A stretch of DNA of 47,533 nt from assembly GCA_946480465.1 (NCBI GenBank), contig CAMLJY010000050.1:1-47533 (forward strand), in the 5' to 3' direction. Below the pieces are notes generated by a model. That model was not told the DNA's origin and did no database searches. It saw nothing but the letters and a program-made list of their open reading frames with translations. Every line of letters begins with the position of its first letter. Position 1 is the first letter of the stretch. Below are positions 8,696 through 18,326 of this stretch, one piece after another. The translations under genes were made by a program, and so were the position numbers. The DNA is from an uncultured Burkholderiales bacterium (GTDB taxonomy: Bacteria > Pseudomonadota > Gammaproteobacteria > Burkholderiales > Burkholderiaceae).

Positions 8696-9682
8696 ATGCA
8701 AACCAATCTGCTGAAACCCAAAGCCATCCACGTGGAGCCGCTCGGCGGCCACCGTGCCAAAGTGACGCTCGAGCCGTTCGAGCGCGGGTACGGCCACACG
8801 CTCGGCAACGCGCTGCGTCGCGTGCTGCTGTCGTCGATGGTGGGTTACGCGCCGACGGAGGTGACGATCGCCGGCGTGCTGCATGAGTACTCGACGGTCG
8901 ACGGCGTCGCCGAAGACGTGGTGCACATCATGCTGAACCTGAAGGGCGTGGTCTTCCGCCTGCACAACCGCGACGAAGTGACGCTGGTGCTGCGCAAGGA
9001 AGGTGAAGGCGCGGTGACCGCGGCCGACATCCAGACCCCGCACGACGTCGAGATCATCAACCCCGAGCACGTCATCGCCCACCTGGCGCAAGGCGGCAAG
9101 CTCGACATGCAGATCAAGGTCGAGAAGGGCCGCGGCTACGTGCCGGGCAACCTGCGCCGCTACGGCGACGAGCCGACCAAGTCGATCGGCCGGATCGTCC
9201 TCGATGCCTCTTTCTCGCCGGTCCGCCGCGTGAGCTACGCGGTCGAGAACGCCCGCGTCGAGCAGCGCACGGACCTCGACAAACTGGTGATGGAGATCGA
9301 GACCAACGGCGCCATCTCGCCCGAGGAAGCGATCCGCGCCTCGGCCAAGATCCTGGTCGACCAGCTGGTGGTCTTCACCGGCCTGGAAGGCACGGAGCCG
9401 ATGACCTTCGACCGCGAGCAACCGCGCAAGGACAACTTCGATCCGATCCTGCTGCGCCCGGTCGACGAGCTCGAACTGACGGTGCGTTCGGCCAACTGCC
9501 TGAAGGCCGAAAACATCTACTACATCGGCGACCTGATCCAGCGCACCGAGACCGAGCTGCTGAAGACGCCGAACCTCGGCCGCAAGTCGCTGAACGAAAT
9601 CAAGGAAGTGTTGGCCTCGCGTGGTCTCACGCTGGGCGCGCGCCTGGAGAACTGGCCTCCGCAAGGCCTGGACAAGCGATAA
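8696..9682 (+). CDS. rpoA: DNA-directed RNA polymerase alpha subunit
   Basis: The product has 328 residues. The N-terminal dimerisation domain carries [20 protein letters not shown]. The C-terminal domain carries [20 protein letters not shown] and [20 protein letters not shown], the surface that binds UP elements and activators. ATG 8696 gives the family N-terminus [17 protein letters not shown], with GAGAGGAACAGG upstream. It lies 156 nt after rpsD and 158 nt before rplQ. Confidence 0.98.
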   Translation: MQTNLLKPKAIHVEPLGGHRAKVTLEPFERGYGHTLGNALRRVLLSSMVGYAPTEVTIAGVLHEYSTVDGVAEDVVHIMLNLKGVVFRLHNRDEVTLVLRKEGEGAVTAADIQTPHDVEIINPEHVIAHLAQGGKLDMQIKVEKGRGYVPGNLRRYGDEPTKSIGRIVLDASFSPVRRVSYAVENARVEQRTDLDKLVMEIETNGAISPEEAIRASAKILVDQLVVFTGLEGTEPMTFDREQPRKDNFDPILLRPVDELELTVRSANCLKAENIYYIGDLIQRTETELLKTPNLGRKSLNEIKEVLASRGLTLGARLENWPPQGLDKR

Positions 9683-9840
9683 CCTGATCCATCCCCGACG
9701 GCCTCCGGCTTCCCCCCTCAGGAGGTGCGTCGCCGGTGGCCCGGCAAGCCGGGACCACGGCGTCCGCTTGGACCCGGCTTCAACAGTGCAACCCTCAGTA
9801 CCTGATCCGGCTGAGGAGTCGATAACGAAAGGAAAGCACC

Positions 9841-10239
9841 ATGCGTCACGGAAACGGACTCCGCAAACTCAACCGCACCAGCGAGCATCGCCAGGCGATG
9901 CTGCGCAACATGTGCGTCTCGCTGCTGCAGCACGAGGCCATCAAGACCACGGTCCCGAAGGCCAAGGAACTGCGCCGTGTCGTCGAGCCGCTGATCACGC
10001 TGGCGAAGACCCCCACGGTGGCGAATCGCCGCCTTGCCTTCAACCGCCTGCGTGACCGCGACATCGTGACCAAGCTCTTCAACGAGCTCGGCCCGCGCTA
10101 CCAGACCCGCCCCGGTGGCTACACGCGCATCCTGAAGATGGGCTTCCGCGTTGGCGACAATGCGCCGCTCGCCTTCGTCGAGCTGGTCGACCGTCCGGAA
10201 CCGGTGGCCGCCGAGGCTGCCGAAGCCAAGGCCGAATAA
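9841..10239 (+). CDS. rplQ: 50S ribosomal protein L17
   Basis: The product has 132 residues, [20 protein letters not shown] onward, with the conserved [20 protein letters not shown] and [20 protein letters not shown]. The C-terminus has a short Ala/Glu-rich tail typical of betaproteobacteria. L17 lies at the peptide exit tunnel. It is the last gene of the ribosomal block and is followed by a strong terminator. Confidence 0.98.
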   Translation: MRHGNGLRKLNRTSEHRQAMLRNMCVSLLQHEAIKTTVPKAKELRRVVEPLITLAKTPTVANRRLAFNRLRDRDIVTKLFNELGPRYQTRPGGYTRILKMGFRVGDNAPLAFVELVDRPEPVAAEAAEAKAE

Positions 10240-10299
10240 GCGGCAGCGTACGCGGAACGGCAGGCGACGCCCCTGGCTAAGCCCCACCGGCACCCGTTC

Positions 10300-10333
10300 A
10301 AAGGCCAGCCTCGTGCTGGCCTTTGTGCTTTCT
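10300..10333 (+). terminator. Intrinsic terminator of the alpha operon
   Basis: AAAGGCCAGC (10300-10309) pairs perfectly with GCTGGCCTTT (10315-10324) around a 5-nt loop, and GTGCTTTCT follows. This 10-bp stem with flanking A and T runs is a classic bidirectional terminator form. It isolates the ribosomal operon from the T6SS genes that follow. Confidence 0.85.
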
Positions 10334-10392
10334 GGTGTCGCCCATGCGATGGGCGGCGGGCGGCGAACGTGCAGCCTGCACTGCACGAATTA

Positions 10393-10407
10393 CCTAAGTC
10401 ACGCCGG
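10393..10407 (+). promoter_or_regulatory. Shared T6SS upstream element, copy 1 (tssJ)
   Basis: CCTAAGTCACGCCGG is the most divergent of six related elements (consensus about CCGAAAGTCAYGCCGG) found upstream of T6SS units in this window. It ends 48 nt before the GTG start proposed for tssJ. It keeps the AAGTCA core and the CCGG end but is one base shorter. Confidence 0.4.
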
Positions 10408-10455
10408 CCCAGGGCGGGCGCTGTTTAAGCTTGCCCGGACTGACAGGAGTGCGCA

Positions 10456-11019
10456 GTGAACTTGGGCGTCTTCGCGGGCCGGAACCGCGTGCATCGCATG
10501 GCCATGCCCGCGGAGGAACTCCGTGGACCGATGAACCGCGGCCGATCGCTCGCGCTGCGCCTGGCGGCACTGTCGCTGCTCGGCGCGGGCTTGCTGGCCG
10601 CTGGCTGCGGCGGTGCGCCGAAACCGCCGCCGCCAACCACCGTCAATGGAGCGATCCAGGCCTCGCCGCAGCTCAATCCCAGCGTCAACCAGCGGCCCTC
10701 GCCGCTGCTGCTGCGCGTCTATGAACTGAAATCGCCGGCCGCCTTTGGGTCGGCCGACTTCATGGCGCTCTACCAGAGCGACCAGGCAACGCTGGCGGCC
10801 GACCTCGTCGCCCGCGACGAGTTCATGCTGCAGCCTGGCGAGAACCGCCCGTACAGGAAGACGCTGGGACCTGACACCAAGTTCATCGGCGTTGTCGGGG
10901 CCTACCGCAATCTCGAGAAGTCGACCTGGCGCACGGTGGTGGCGGTGCAGCCCGGCAAGGCGCAGACGCTGACCATACGCGCCGGTGACCTGGCGGTCTC
11001 CGCCGAGGTGAAGCCATGA
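10456..11019 (+). CDS. tssJ: T6SS outer-membrane lipoprotein TssJ
   Basis: TssJ is the outer-membrane lipoprotein that anchors TssM in the T6SS membrane complex. The signal peptide beginning MNRGRSLALRL has lipobox LAAGC. The mature part carries family features such as SPLLLRVYELKSPAAFGSAD, the YRKTLGPDTKFIGVVGAYRN region and a C-terminal beta-rich end. Two starts are possible. GTG 10456 has AGGAG 6 nt upstream and gives 187 residues. ATG 10531 gives 162 residues and a standard short signal peptide, but GGAGGA lies 13 nt away. The longer frame is reported. First gene of tssJ-K-L-M-tagF; tssK follows after 37 nt. Confidence 0.9.
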   Translation: MNLGVFAGRNRVHRMAMPAEELRGPMNRGRSLALRLAALSLLGAGLLAAGCGGAPKPPPPTTVNGAIQASPQLNPSVNQRPSPLLLRVYELKSPAAFGSADFMALYQSDQATLAADLVARDEFMLQPGENRPYRKTLGPDTKFIGVVGAYRNLEKSTWRTVVAVQPGKAQTLTIRAGDLAVSAEVKP

Positions 11020-11056
11020 AGGGCTGGCGCAGCAGCTGCGGCAGGATGGGCGCGAC

Positions 11057-12394
11057 ATGAGCTGGCGCAACCGTGTGGTCTGGTCGCAGGGCATGTTCCT
11101 GCAGCCGCATCACTTTCAGCAGGAGACGCGCTTCGTCGAGCACCTGGTCGACAGCCGCACGCGGGCGGCGCATCCGCATGCCTGGGGCTTCTCCGAGCTG
11201 GTGCTGGACGAGGCGCAGCTGGCGCTTGGCAAGCTGGGTCTGGTGCGCGGCAGCGGCATCCTGCCGGATGGCACGCCGTTCTCCTTCCCCGACGTCGATG
11301 CCGTGCCGGTGCCCTGCGAGGTGCCGGACGACCTGAAGGGCGAGCTGGTCTGCCTGGTCGCGCCCCTGGCCCGTGCCGGTGTCACCGAGGTCGACTTCGG
11401 CGATGGCATGGGCGACGAGATGTGCCGCTACCGTGCCATCGACACCGAGCTGCGCGACCACACCAACGCCGGTGACGATCCGGAGCCCGTTCAGACGGGC
11501 GCGCTGAACCTCAAACTGATTCGCGGCCGCGATGCGAGCGATGCCTATGCCGTGCTGGGCGTGGCGCGAATCATCGAGCGCCGCAGCGACGGCCAGCTGG
11601 TGTTGGATCGCGGCTACTACGCCCCGCAGACCCGCATCGAGGCCAGCGGCCAGCTGTCCGCACTGGCGGGGCTGTTGCACGGCCTGGTGCAGCAGCGGGC
11701 CCGCCTGCTGGCCGGGCGCATGGGGCAGATGGGCCAGGGCGTCTCCGAGATCGCCGATTTCCTGATGCTGCAGACGCTGAACCGCGCCGAGCCGCTGTTT
11801 CGCCAGTTCGCCGGTGCGCCCAGCGTGCACCCCTGGGACTTCTACCTCGGCTGCGTGCAGCTGGCGGGGGAGCTGTCGACGTTCCAGCCGCCGCGCCGTC
11901 ATCCGCCCGATTACCCGGTCTACAAACACGACGATCTTCAGCGCGTCTTCCCCCCCGTGATCGACCACCTGCGCGAGCTGCTCTCAACCGAGCTGCAGCG
12001 CCATGCGGTGCAGATCGAGCTGACCGACCGCAGCCACGGCGTGCGCACCGCGGTGATCGCCGACGGCGAGCTGTTGCGCAGCGCCGGCTTCGTGCTGGCG
12101 GTGAATGCGCAGCTGCCGGCCGAGCAGCTGCGGCAGCGCTTCCCGGCGCAGTCAAAGCTGGGCCCGGTGGACAAGCTGCGCGACCTGGTGAACCTGCAGC
12201 TGCCCGGCATCACCCTGAACAGCCTGCCGGTCGCGCCGCGGCAGCTGCCCTTCCACGCCGGCTTCCATTACTTCGAACTGGAGCGGCAGGGCGAGCTGTG
12301 GAAGCAGCTGGAGCGCAGTGGCAACCTGGCACTGCACGTGGCAGGCGACTTCCCCGGCCTGGAGCTGGAACTCTGGGCCATCCGCCAGGCCTGA
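11057..12394 (+). CDS. tssK: T6SS baseplate protein TssK
   Basis: The 445-residue TssK is the trimeric connector between the baseplate and the TssL/TssM membrane complex. The N-terminal VVWSQGMFLQPHHFQQETRF is the family signature. The C-terminal part (LPVAPRQLPFHAGFHYFELE, ending LELELWAIRQ) matches the domain that binds the membrane complex. It is full length. A 107-nt gap before tssL holds a tandem repeat. Confidence 0.97.
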   Translation: MSWRNRVVWSQGMFLQPHHFQQETRFVEHLVDSRTRAAHPHAWGFSELVLDEAQLALGKLGLVRGSGILPDGTPFSFPDVDAVPVPCEVPDDLKGELVCLVAPLARAGVTEVDFGDGMGDEMCRYRAIDTELRDHTNAGDDPEPVQTGALNLKLIRGRDASDAYAVLGVARIIERRSDGQLVLDRGYYAPQTRIEASGQLSALAGLLHGLVQQRARLLAGRMGQMGQGVSEIADFLMLQTLNRAEPLFRQFAGAPSVHPWDFYLGCVQLAGELSTFQPPRRHPPDYPVYKHDDLQRVFPPVIDHLRELLSTELQRHAVQIELTDRSHGVRTAVIADGELLRSAGFVLAVNAQLPAEQLRQRFPAQSKLGPVDKLRDLVNLQLPGITLNSLPVAPRQLPFHAGFHYFELERQGELWKQLERSGNLALHVAGDFPGLELELWAIRQA

Positions 12395-12404
12395 TGCCCG
12401 CCGC

Positions 12405-12470
12405 GACCCAAAGCCCGACCCAAAGCCCGACCCAAAGCCCGACCCAAGGCCCGACCCAAGGCCCGACCCG
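12405..12470 (+). repeat. Tandem 12-bp repeat between tssK and tssL
   Basis: Five head-to-tail copies of a 12-bp unit start at 12405, 12417, 12429, 12441 and 12453. The first three are GACCCAAAGCCC and the last two GACCCAAGGCCC, and a 6-base remnant follows. The array begins 10 nt after the tssK stop and ends 31 nt before the tssL start. The unit is a multiple of three, so length changes would not shift a frame, but no convincing gene crosses it. Slippage could vary the tssK-tssL distance. Confidence 0.9.
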
Positions 12471-12501
12471 AAGAAGCCACTGAGCGACTGGGGCACCCCG
12501 C

Positions 12502-13881
12502 ATGGATCCGTCACCGATCAACGACCCGTTCGCGCAGCTCGATGGCCAGCGCACCTTCATCAAGCCCAACCCCGGTGGCTGGACGGGCTCCCGCCCGATC
12601 GAGAGTGCCACCTCGGTCCAGGATGCCGCTGCCGCAGAGTCGGCGCTGGCCGAGCACGGCCTGAATCCGCTGCTGGCGGTCGCCAACAAGCTGCTGCTGC
12701 TGGTGCCGCAGTTGCGCCGCACGCGCCAGGTCGCGGACCCGGCGGCGTTGCGCAGCCAGCTGGCGCAGAGCATCCGCGACTTCGAGGCCGCGGCGCACCA
12801 GCGCGGCATTCCGCCCGAGCGCGTGATGGCCGCACGCTACGTGCTGTGCACGATGCTGGACGAAGCGGCGGGCGACACGCCCTGGGGCGGCTCCGGCATC
12901 TGGGGCCGCAACAGCCTGCTGGCGAGCTTCCACAACGAGGTCTTCGGTGGCGAGAAAGTGTTCCAGCTGATGGCCCGGCTCGCCGAGAAGCCGGACCAGA
13001 ACCGCGACCTGCTGGAGCTGATCTACGCCGCGGTGGCGCTCGGATTCGAGGGCCGCTACCGCGTCATCGAGAACGGCCGTGCGCAGCTCGAGGCCGTGCG
13101 CGACAAGCTGGCGCAGATCATCCGCCAGCAGCGCGGCCCCTATGCGCCGGCGCTGGCGCAGCATTGGCAGGGACAGCCGATGCAGCGCCGCCGCGCGCTG
13201 AGCTGGCTGCCGCTGGCCGTGACCGCGGCGCTGACGCTGCTGGTGCTGGCCGGCATCTACACCGCCTTCGCGTTGCGCCTCAGTTCACACACCGACCCGG
13301 TCTACGCGCAGATCCAAAGCCTGCGCCTGCTGCCGCCGGTGGCGCCGGTCGCGCAACCCGCACCGCAGCCGCGTCTGGCGCAGTTCCTGCAAAACGATGT
13401 GAAGGCCGGCTTCGTCGCGGTGCGCGACGAGGTCGACCGCAGCGTCGTCACGGTGCGTGGTGATGGCCTGTTCGCTTCGGGCAGCGCCACCCTGGTGCCC
13501 GAGCGCGAGGCGCTGATGAGCCGCATCGCCGACGCGCTGGCGAAGATCAATGGCGCCATCCTCGTCACCGGCCACACCGACAACCAGCCGCTGCGCACGG
13601 CCCGCTTCCCGTCCAACTGGCACCTGTCGGAAGAGCGTGCGCGCTCGGTGCGCGATCTGCTGATCGCACGCGGCGTGCAGGCCGAGCGCATCAAGGCCGA
13701 AGGGCGGGCCGACGGCGAGCCCGTCGCCAGCAACGACACGCCCGCCAACCGCGCGCTGAACCGCCGCGTCGAGATCACCTTGCTGACCACCCGCACTGAC
13801 AACTTTGCGCCGCGCGCGGCCGCGCCCTCCGGTGCCGCGGCCCCTGCCGCCTCGGCGGCGCCCACCGGGAGCACCAAGTGA
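12502..13881 (+). CDS. tssL: T6SS inner-membrane protein TssL with C-terminal OmpA domain
   Basis: The 459-residue DotU/IcmH-family protein forms the T6SS membrane complex with TssM and TssJ. Residues 50-225 are the cytoplasmic DotU domain (YVLCTMLDEAAGDTPWGG, SFHNEVFGGEKVFQLMARL). Residues about 233-258 are the single membrane helix. Residues about 315-430 form an OmpA-like peptidoglycan-binding domain (GHTDNQPLRT, NWHLSEERARSVRDLLIARG, NRALNRRVEI). An Ala/Pro tail ends the protein. This is the evolved form of TssL, which can hold the complex to the cell wall. The stop overlaps the tssM start in GTGA. Confidence 0.96.
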   Translation: MDPSPINDPFAQLDGQRTFIKPNPGGWTGSRPIESATSVQDAAAAESALAEHGLNPLLAVANKLLLLVPQLRRTRQVADPAALRSQLAQSIRDFEAAAHQRGIPPERVMAARYVLCTMLDEAAGDTPWGGSGIWGRNSLLASFHNEVFGGEKVFQLMARLAEKPDQNRDLLELIYAAVALGFEGRYRVIENGRAQLEAVRDKLAQIIRQQRGPYAPALAQHWQGQPMQRRRALSWLPLAVTAALTLLVLAGIYTAFALRLSSHTDPVYAQIQSLRLLPPVAPVAQPAPQPRLAQFLQNDVKAGFVAVRDEVDRSVVTVRGDGLFASGSATLVPEREALMSRIADALAKINGAILVTGHTDNQPLRTARFPSNWHLSEERARSVRDLLIARGVQAERIKAEGRADGEPVASNDTPANRALNRRVEITLLTTRTDNFAPRAAAPSGAAAPAASAAPTGSTK

Positions 13882-16800
13882 AGAAGGTGCTTGGCTGGAT
13901 CTTCAACCGCTTCACGCTCGGCGCGGTCCTGCTGATCGCGCTCAGCCTGGTGATCTGGATCATCGGCCCGATGATCGCCATCGGCGAGTGGCGTCCGCTG
14001 GACACCGAACGCTCGCGCTGGATCACGATCGGCATCCTCGTGCTGCTGTTCGTGCTGTGGGCGGCGCTGTCGGTGTGGCGCGCGCGCCGCGGCAACAACA
14101 AGGTCGTCGACCAGTTGCTGGCCGCGCCCCCGTCCGGGGCCGCGCCGGCCACGCCGCAGGAAAGCGCCGACCTCGCCGCGGTGCGCCAGCGCTTCGAGCA
14201 GGCGATGGGAACGCTGCGCAAGGCACGGTTCGGTGGCGGCAAGACCGGCGGCCTGACGGCCAAACTGAGCGGCCGCTACCTGTACGAGCTGCCCTGGTAC
14301 ATGATCATCGGGGCCCCCGGCTCGGGCAAGACGACTGCGCTGCGCAACTCGGGGCTGCAGTTCCCGCTGGCCGACGCCGTTGGCGACCACGCGGTGCGCG
14401 GCGTTGGCGGCACCCGCCATTGCGATTGGTGGTTCACGGATCAGGCGGTGCTGATCGACACCGCCGGCCGCTTCACCACGCAGGACAGCGACCAGGCGAC
14501 CGACAGCAGCACCTGGGCCGGCTTCCTCGGCATGCTCAAGCGCTCCCGTCCGCGCCAGCCGCTGAACGGCGTGCTGGTCACGGTCTCGGTCGCCGACCTG
14601 ATCGTCAAGAGCAGCGCCGAACGCGCAAAGCACGCGGCCACCGTGCGCCAGCGGGTCCAGGAGCTGCACGAGAAGCTGAACATCCGCTTCCCGATCTACC
14701 TGCTGGTGACGAAGTGCGACCTGCTGTCCGGCTTCATGGACAGTTTCGCCGCGCTGGACAAGGCGCAGCGCGCCGAGCCCTGGGGCTTCACCTTCGGCCT
14801 CGACAAGACCGGCCTGCCCAAGCAGCCGCCGGCGCAGGAGCTGGGCCCGGAGTTCGACCTGCTGCTGCAGCGCCTGTCCGACGGCCTGATCGACCGCCTG
14901 CAGGCCGAGCCCGATCCGCAGCGCCGCGCCCGCATCTACGGCTTCCCCGGCCAGTTCGCGAACCTGCGCAGCGTGCTGCAGGAGTTCGTCGAGTCGGTCT
15001 TCTCGCCCTCGCCATATGAAGCGCAGCCCCTGCTGCGGGGCGTCTACTTCGTCAGCGGCACGCAGGAGGGAACGCCGATCGACCGCATGCTCGGGTCCTT
15101 CGCGCGGCAGTACCAGCTGGAACGGGCCGTGCTCGCGCCGCAGCAGGCCAGCGGCCGCAGCTACTTCCTGTCGCGCCTGCTGACCGAGGTGGTGTTCGCC
15201 GAGCAGGGGCTGGCCGGCACCAACCTGGCCTGGGAGCGGCGGCGCGCCGCGCTGGTGATCGGCGCCTACGCCGGCATCGCCTTGCTCGCGGTCGGCTCCA
15301 TCGTTGCGTGGACCGTCAGCTACGGCAACAACAAGAAGTACGTCGAGGCGGTGTCGGCCGGTGCCGAGCAGGTGAAGAAGCAGGTGCAGGCCACGCCCAA
15401 CAGTCGCTCGCCGGACCTGGCGCCCATCGTCAGCGCATTGCAGGCCACGCGCGGCCTGGCCAATGCCAGCGGCGCGGTCGCCACCGGCGGCGACGTGCCC
15501 TGGAGCCTGGGCTTCGGCCTTTACCAGGGCAAGCGGCTGGACAGCGCCGCACAGGCCGCCTACGACCGCATGCTGGTCGACGCCATGCTGCCGCGCCTGG
15601 CGATCCGCGTCGAGCAGCAGCTCAGTCTGGGCTCGCAGCAGGACTCGCAGTACGAGGCACTGAAGGCGTACCTGATGATGTACGACCCCGAGCACTTCGA
15701 TGCCCAGGCGTTGAAGGCTCACGTGGAGGCCGATTGGGACGCGCGCCTCGGCCGCGACATGAGCACCGAGCAGCGAGAACAGCTCGGCAGCCACCTCGAT
15801 GCGCTGCTGGCTCAGGGCGCCGCGGTGTCGCCGCTGCCGCAGAAGAAGGACCTGATCGACTCGGCCCGGCTGCAGCTGTCGGCCGTGTCGCTGCCGCAGC
15901 GCGTCTACAACCGCCTGCGCCAGCAGGGCCTGGGGGCGCAGTTTCCCGAGTTCACCATCGTCAAGGCGGGCGGCGGCAACGCGCCGCTGGTGTTCACGCG
16001 GGCCAGCGGCCAGCCGCTGACCAAGGGCGTGCCCGGGCTCTTCAGCTACAACGGCTACCACAAGGGCTTCCAGTCGGTGGTGGGCGACGTCGCCAAGCAG
16101 CTCGATGAGGAGCAGACCTGGGTGCTGGGCCTGAACAACCCGGCGCCCACCAGCGCCGGCGCGGTGCTGAGCGACAAGCTGGTCGACGACGTGCGCCGCA
16201 TCTACCTCAATGAGTACGCGGCCGCGTGGGAGGCCTTCATCGCCGACATCCGTCTGGTGCCGGCGACCAGCATCGCCCAGTCGGTGCAGACCACCCGCCT
16301 GCTGGCAGCGCCGGACTCGCCGCTGATTCCGCTGATGAAGGCCATGTCGCGCGAGACCACGCTGCTCGCCGGTTTCGGCTCGTTCGAATCGGCGGCCGAT
16401 GCGGCGCGCGGCACGATCGCGAACCGCATCCTCAGCAAGGTCGGCGCGCGGCCGACGACCACAGGCGCGCCGGAGGCGCGCATCGAGAGCATCGTCGACG
16501 ACCGCTTCGTCGGCCTGCGGCGGCTGGTCACCGCGCCTGAAGGCGGCAAGGCGCCGATCGAGGGTGTGGTGGCGCGCCTGGGCGAGCTGCAGGTGCTGCT
16601 GACCGCGGTCGACTCGGCGCTGAAGGGCGGTGCCGCACCGCCGGCCTCGCCGCTGCCGAACCAGCTGAAGGCCGAAGCGGCCAACTCGCCCGAGCCGGTG
16701 CGCTCGATGCTCGACAACCTGGGCACCACCAGCTCCAAGGTGGCGCTGATCCAGCTGCGTGAATCGCTGGCGCGCGACGTGCGCTCGCAGATCACCGAGT

Positions 16801-17447
16801 TCTGCCAGCAGGCGGTGTCGGGCCGCTACCCGTTCGATTCGTCGTCTCCGCGCGACGTCACCCAGGCCGACTTCGCGACGCTGTTCGGCCCCGGCGGCAA
16901 GTTCGACCAGATGACGCAGAAGCTGGCGCCCTACATCGACACCAGCACGCGCCCGTGGAGCTTCCGCCCCGTGGACGGCACGCCGCTGGGCACGGACCAC
17001 GGCACGCTGCCGCAGTTCCAGCGCGCGGCGGCGATCAAGGAAACCTTCTTCGGCGTCGGTGGCCAGGCGGCCACGCTGCGGCTGGAGTTCAAGCCGGTCG
17101 AGATGGACACCCAGCTGACGCAATTCGTGCTGGACGTGGACGGTCAAATCGTGCGTTATGCGCATGGCCCGCAGATCCCCACCGTCGTCACCTGGCCCGG
17201 CCCGCGCGGCACGGGGCAGGTGCGGGTGATGGGCACGCCCTCGGGCGGCATGGTCAACGATGGGCCCTGGGCCATGCTGCGCCTGTTCGACCGCGTGACG
17301 ATCACGCCGGGCAACGTGCCGGAGAAGTTCCGCGCGGTGTTCGACCTGGATGGGCGCAAGGCGGTGTTCGAGGTCACCACCGGTAGCGTGCGCAATCCGT
17401 TCCGCATGTCCGACTTGCGGCAGTTCAGCTGCCCCAACGGCCTGTGA
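13878..17447 (+). CDS. tssM: T6SS inner-membrane protein TssM (IcmF family)
   Basis: The 1189-residue IcmF-family scaffold spans the inner membrane and periplasm to reach TssJ. Helices lie at about 12-35 and 48-68. A cytoplasmic NTPase domain follows with an intact Walker A (GAPGSGKT, 145-152), VLIDTAGR (191-198) and TKCD (278-281). A third helix lies at about 457-481, before the large periplasmic domain. The start is GTG 13878, overlapping the tssL stop by 4 nt, so translation is probably coupled. The intact Walker motif suggests NTP binding, which is not required in every T6SS. The length is normal for the family. Confidence 0.97.
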   Translation: MKKVLGWIFNRFTLGAVLLIALSLVIWIIGPMIAIGEWRPLDTERSRWITIGILVLLFVLWAALSVWRARRGNNKVVDQLLAAPPSGAAPATPQESADLAAVRQRFEQAMGTLRKARFGGGKTGGLTAKLSGRYLYELPWYMIIGAPGSGKTTALRNSGLQFPLADAVGDHAVRGVGGTRHCDWWFTDQAVLIDTAGRFTTQDSDQATDSSTWAGFLGMLKRSRPRQPLNGVLVTVSVADLIVKSSAERAKHAATVRQRVQELHEKLNIRFPIYLLVTKCDLLSGFMDSFAALDKAQRAEPWGFTFGLDKTGLPKQPPAQELGPEFDLLLQRLSDGLIDRLQAEPDPQRRARIYGFPGQFANLRSVLQEFVESVFSPSPYEAQPLLRGVYFVSGTQEGTPIDRMLGSFARQYQLERAVLAPQQASGRSYFLSRLLTEVVFAEQGLAGTNLAWERRRAALVIGAYAGIALLAVGSIVAWTVSYGNNKKYVEAVSAGAEQVKKQVQATPNSRSPDLAPIVSALQATRGLANASGAVATGGDVPWSLGFGLYQGKRLDSAAQAAYDRMLVDAMLPRLAIRVEQQLSLGSQQDSQYEALKAYLMMYDPEHFDAQALKAHVEADWDARLGRDMSTEQREQLGSHLDALLAQGAAVSPLPQKKDLIDSARLQLSAVSLPQRVYNRLRQQGLGAQFPEFTIVKAGGGNAPLVFTRASGQPLTKGVPGLFSYNGYHKGFQSVVGDVAKQLDEEQTWVLGLNNPAPTSAGAVLSDKLVDDVRRIYLNEYAAAWEAFIADIRLVPATSIAQSVQTTRLLAAPDSPLIPLMKAMSRETTLLAGFGSFESAADAARGTIANRILSKVGARPTTTGAPEARIESIVDDRFVGLRRLVTAPEGGKAPIEGVVARLGELQVLLTAVDSALKGGAAPPASPLPNQLKAEAANSPEPVRSMLDNLGTTSSKVALIQLRESLARDVRSQITEFCQQAVSGRYPFDSSSPRDVTQADFATLFGPGGKFDQMTQKLAPYIDTSTRPWSFRPVDGTPLGTDHGTLPQFQRAAAIKETFFGVGGQAATLRLEFKPVEMDTQLTQFVLDVDGQIVRYAHGPQIPTVVTWPGPRGTGQVRVMGTPSGGMVNDGPWAMLRLFDRVTITPGNVPEKFRAVFDLDGRKAVFEVTTGSVRNPFRMSDLRQFSCPNGL

Positions 17448-17528
17448 GCCGCGGGGGCATCGCCGTGGTTGGCATGCGGCCGGGCGCGCAGGTGGAAGGC
17501 CGGGTTTGAAGAAGGACAGGGAGCGGTC

Positions 17529-18221
17529 GTGAGTTTCCAACCGCAAGAGGCCCCGGGCTGGTACGGCAAGCTGTCGTCGCTGGGCGACTTCGCCTCGCGG
17601 CGGCTGACGCCGGAGTGGGTGCGCAGCTGCGATGACTGGTTGGCACGCTCGGTGGCCACCAGCCACCAAGTGCTGGGGGCGCGCTGGTTGGAGGTGTACC
17701 TGGGTGCGCCGGTGTGGCGTTTCGCATGGGCGCCGAGCGTCATCGACAAGGACTGGTGGTTCGGCGTGCTGATGCCCAGCTGCGACAACGTCGGCCGCTA
17801 CTTCCCGCTGGTGGTGGCCCAGCGGCGCGAGCGGCCGCCCATCGACCGCATCGGCTTCGATCACCTGGAGCTGTGGTGGACCCACATCGCGCAGGCCGCG
17901 CTGCAGACGCTCGGCGAGCCGTCGACGGTCGAGAGCTTCGAGGCGGCGCTGTCGCAGGCGCCACCGTGGCCGGCGTCCGGGCCGGTGATGGTGCCGCAGC
18001 AGCGGCAGGCCACGCCGTCGCATGAACGGTTCGCGGTGGCGGCCGGGGCCTCGCTGGGGCAGCTGCTGCATGGATTCGCGATCAGCGAGCTGCACGGCCG
18101 CATGGCCGGCTGCAGCATCTGGTGGCCGATCACCGACAGCAGCCGCCAGGGCAGCTTCAGCACCGCCCGCGGCCTGCCCGAGCCCGCGAACTTCGCCGAC
18201 CTCCTCACCGGCGCCTTCTGA
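17529..18221 (+). CDS. tagF: T6SS-associated protein TagF (ImpM/SciT family)
   Basis: The product has 230 residues from GTG 17529. The N-terminal GWYGKLSSLGDFASRRL (10-26) is the family hallmark; WWFGVLMPSCDNVGRYFPL follows. In Pseudomonas aeruginosa TagF is a post-translational repressor of T6SS firing that acts independently of threonine phosphorylation. GTG 17529 is chosen because AGGGAG precedes it and the protein then starts near the conserved motif. The frame upstream to 17469 lacks family similarity. It lies 81 nt after tssM and converges on pppA. Confidence 0.92.
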   Translation: MSFQPQEAPGWYGKLSSLGDFASRRLTPEWVRSCDDWLARSVATSHQVLGARWLEVYLGAPVWRFAWAPSVIDKDWWFGVLMPSCDNVGRYFPLVVAQRRERPPIDRIGFDHLELWWTHIAQAALQTLGEPSTVESFEAALSQAPPWPASGPVMVPQQRQATPSHERFAVAAGASLGQLLHGFAISELHGRMAGCSIWWPITDSSRQGSFSTARGLPEPANFADLLTGAF

Positions 18222-18230
18222 ACAGGGCGC

Positions 18231-18279
18231 GGGCTGCGCCGGCGCGGCGCAGGTTGGCCGGTGCGCCGGCGCGAAGCCC
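18231..18279. terminator. GC-rich hairpin between convergent tagF and pppA
   Basis: A 15-bp arm at 18231-18245 (GGGCTGCGCCGGCGC) pairs with 18263-18279, leaving a 2-nt bulge and a 17-nt loop. It sits between the converging stops of tagF (18221) and pppA (18327) and could block read-through from both sides. There is no T-tract, so it may need a factor or may only stabilise mRNA ends. Confidence 0.5.
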
Positions 18280-18326
18280 GGCCTGCGCGCGGCGGTGGTG
18301 CCGCGCTGCCGCGGGGCGCGGCATTG

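Noticed and set aside
13302..18095. Very long open frame on the - strand opposite tssL/tssM (about 1600 codons)
   Set aside because: It is a shadow of high-GC coding on the + strand. Its product is Arg/His/Gln-rich with no recognisable domain, while the + strand encodes canonical TssL and TssM.
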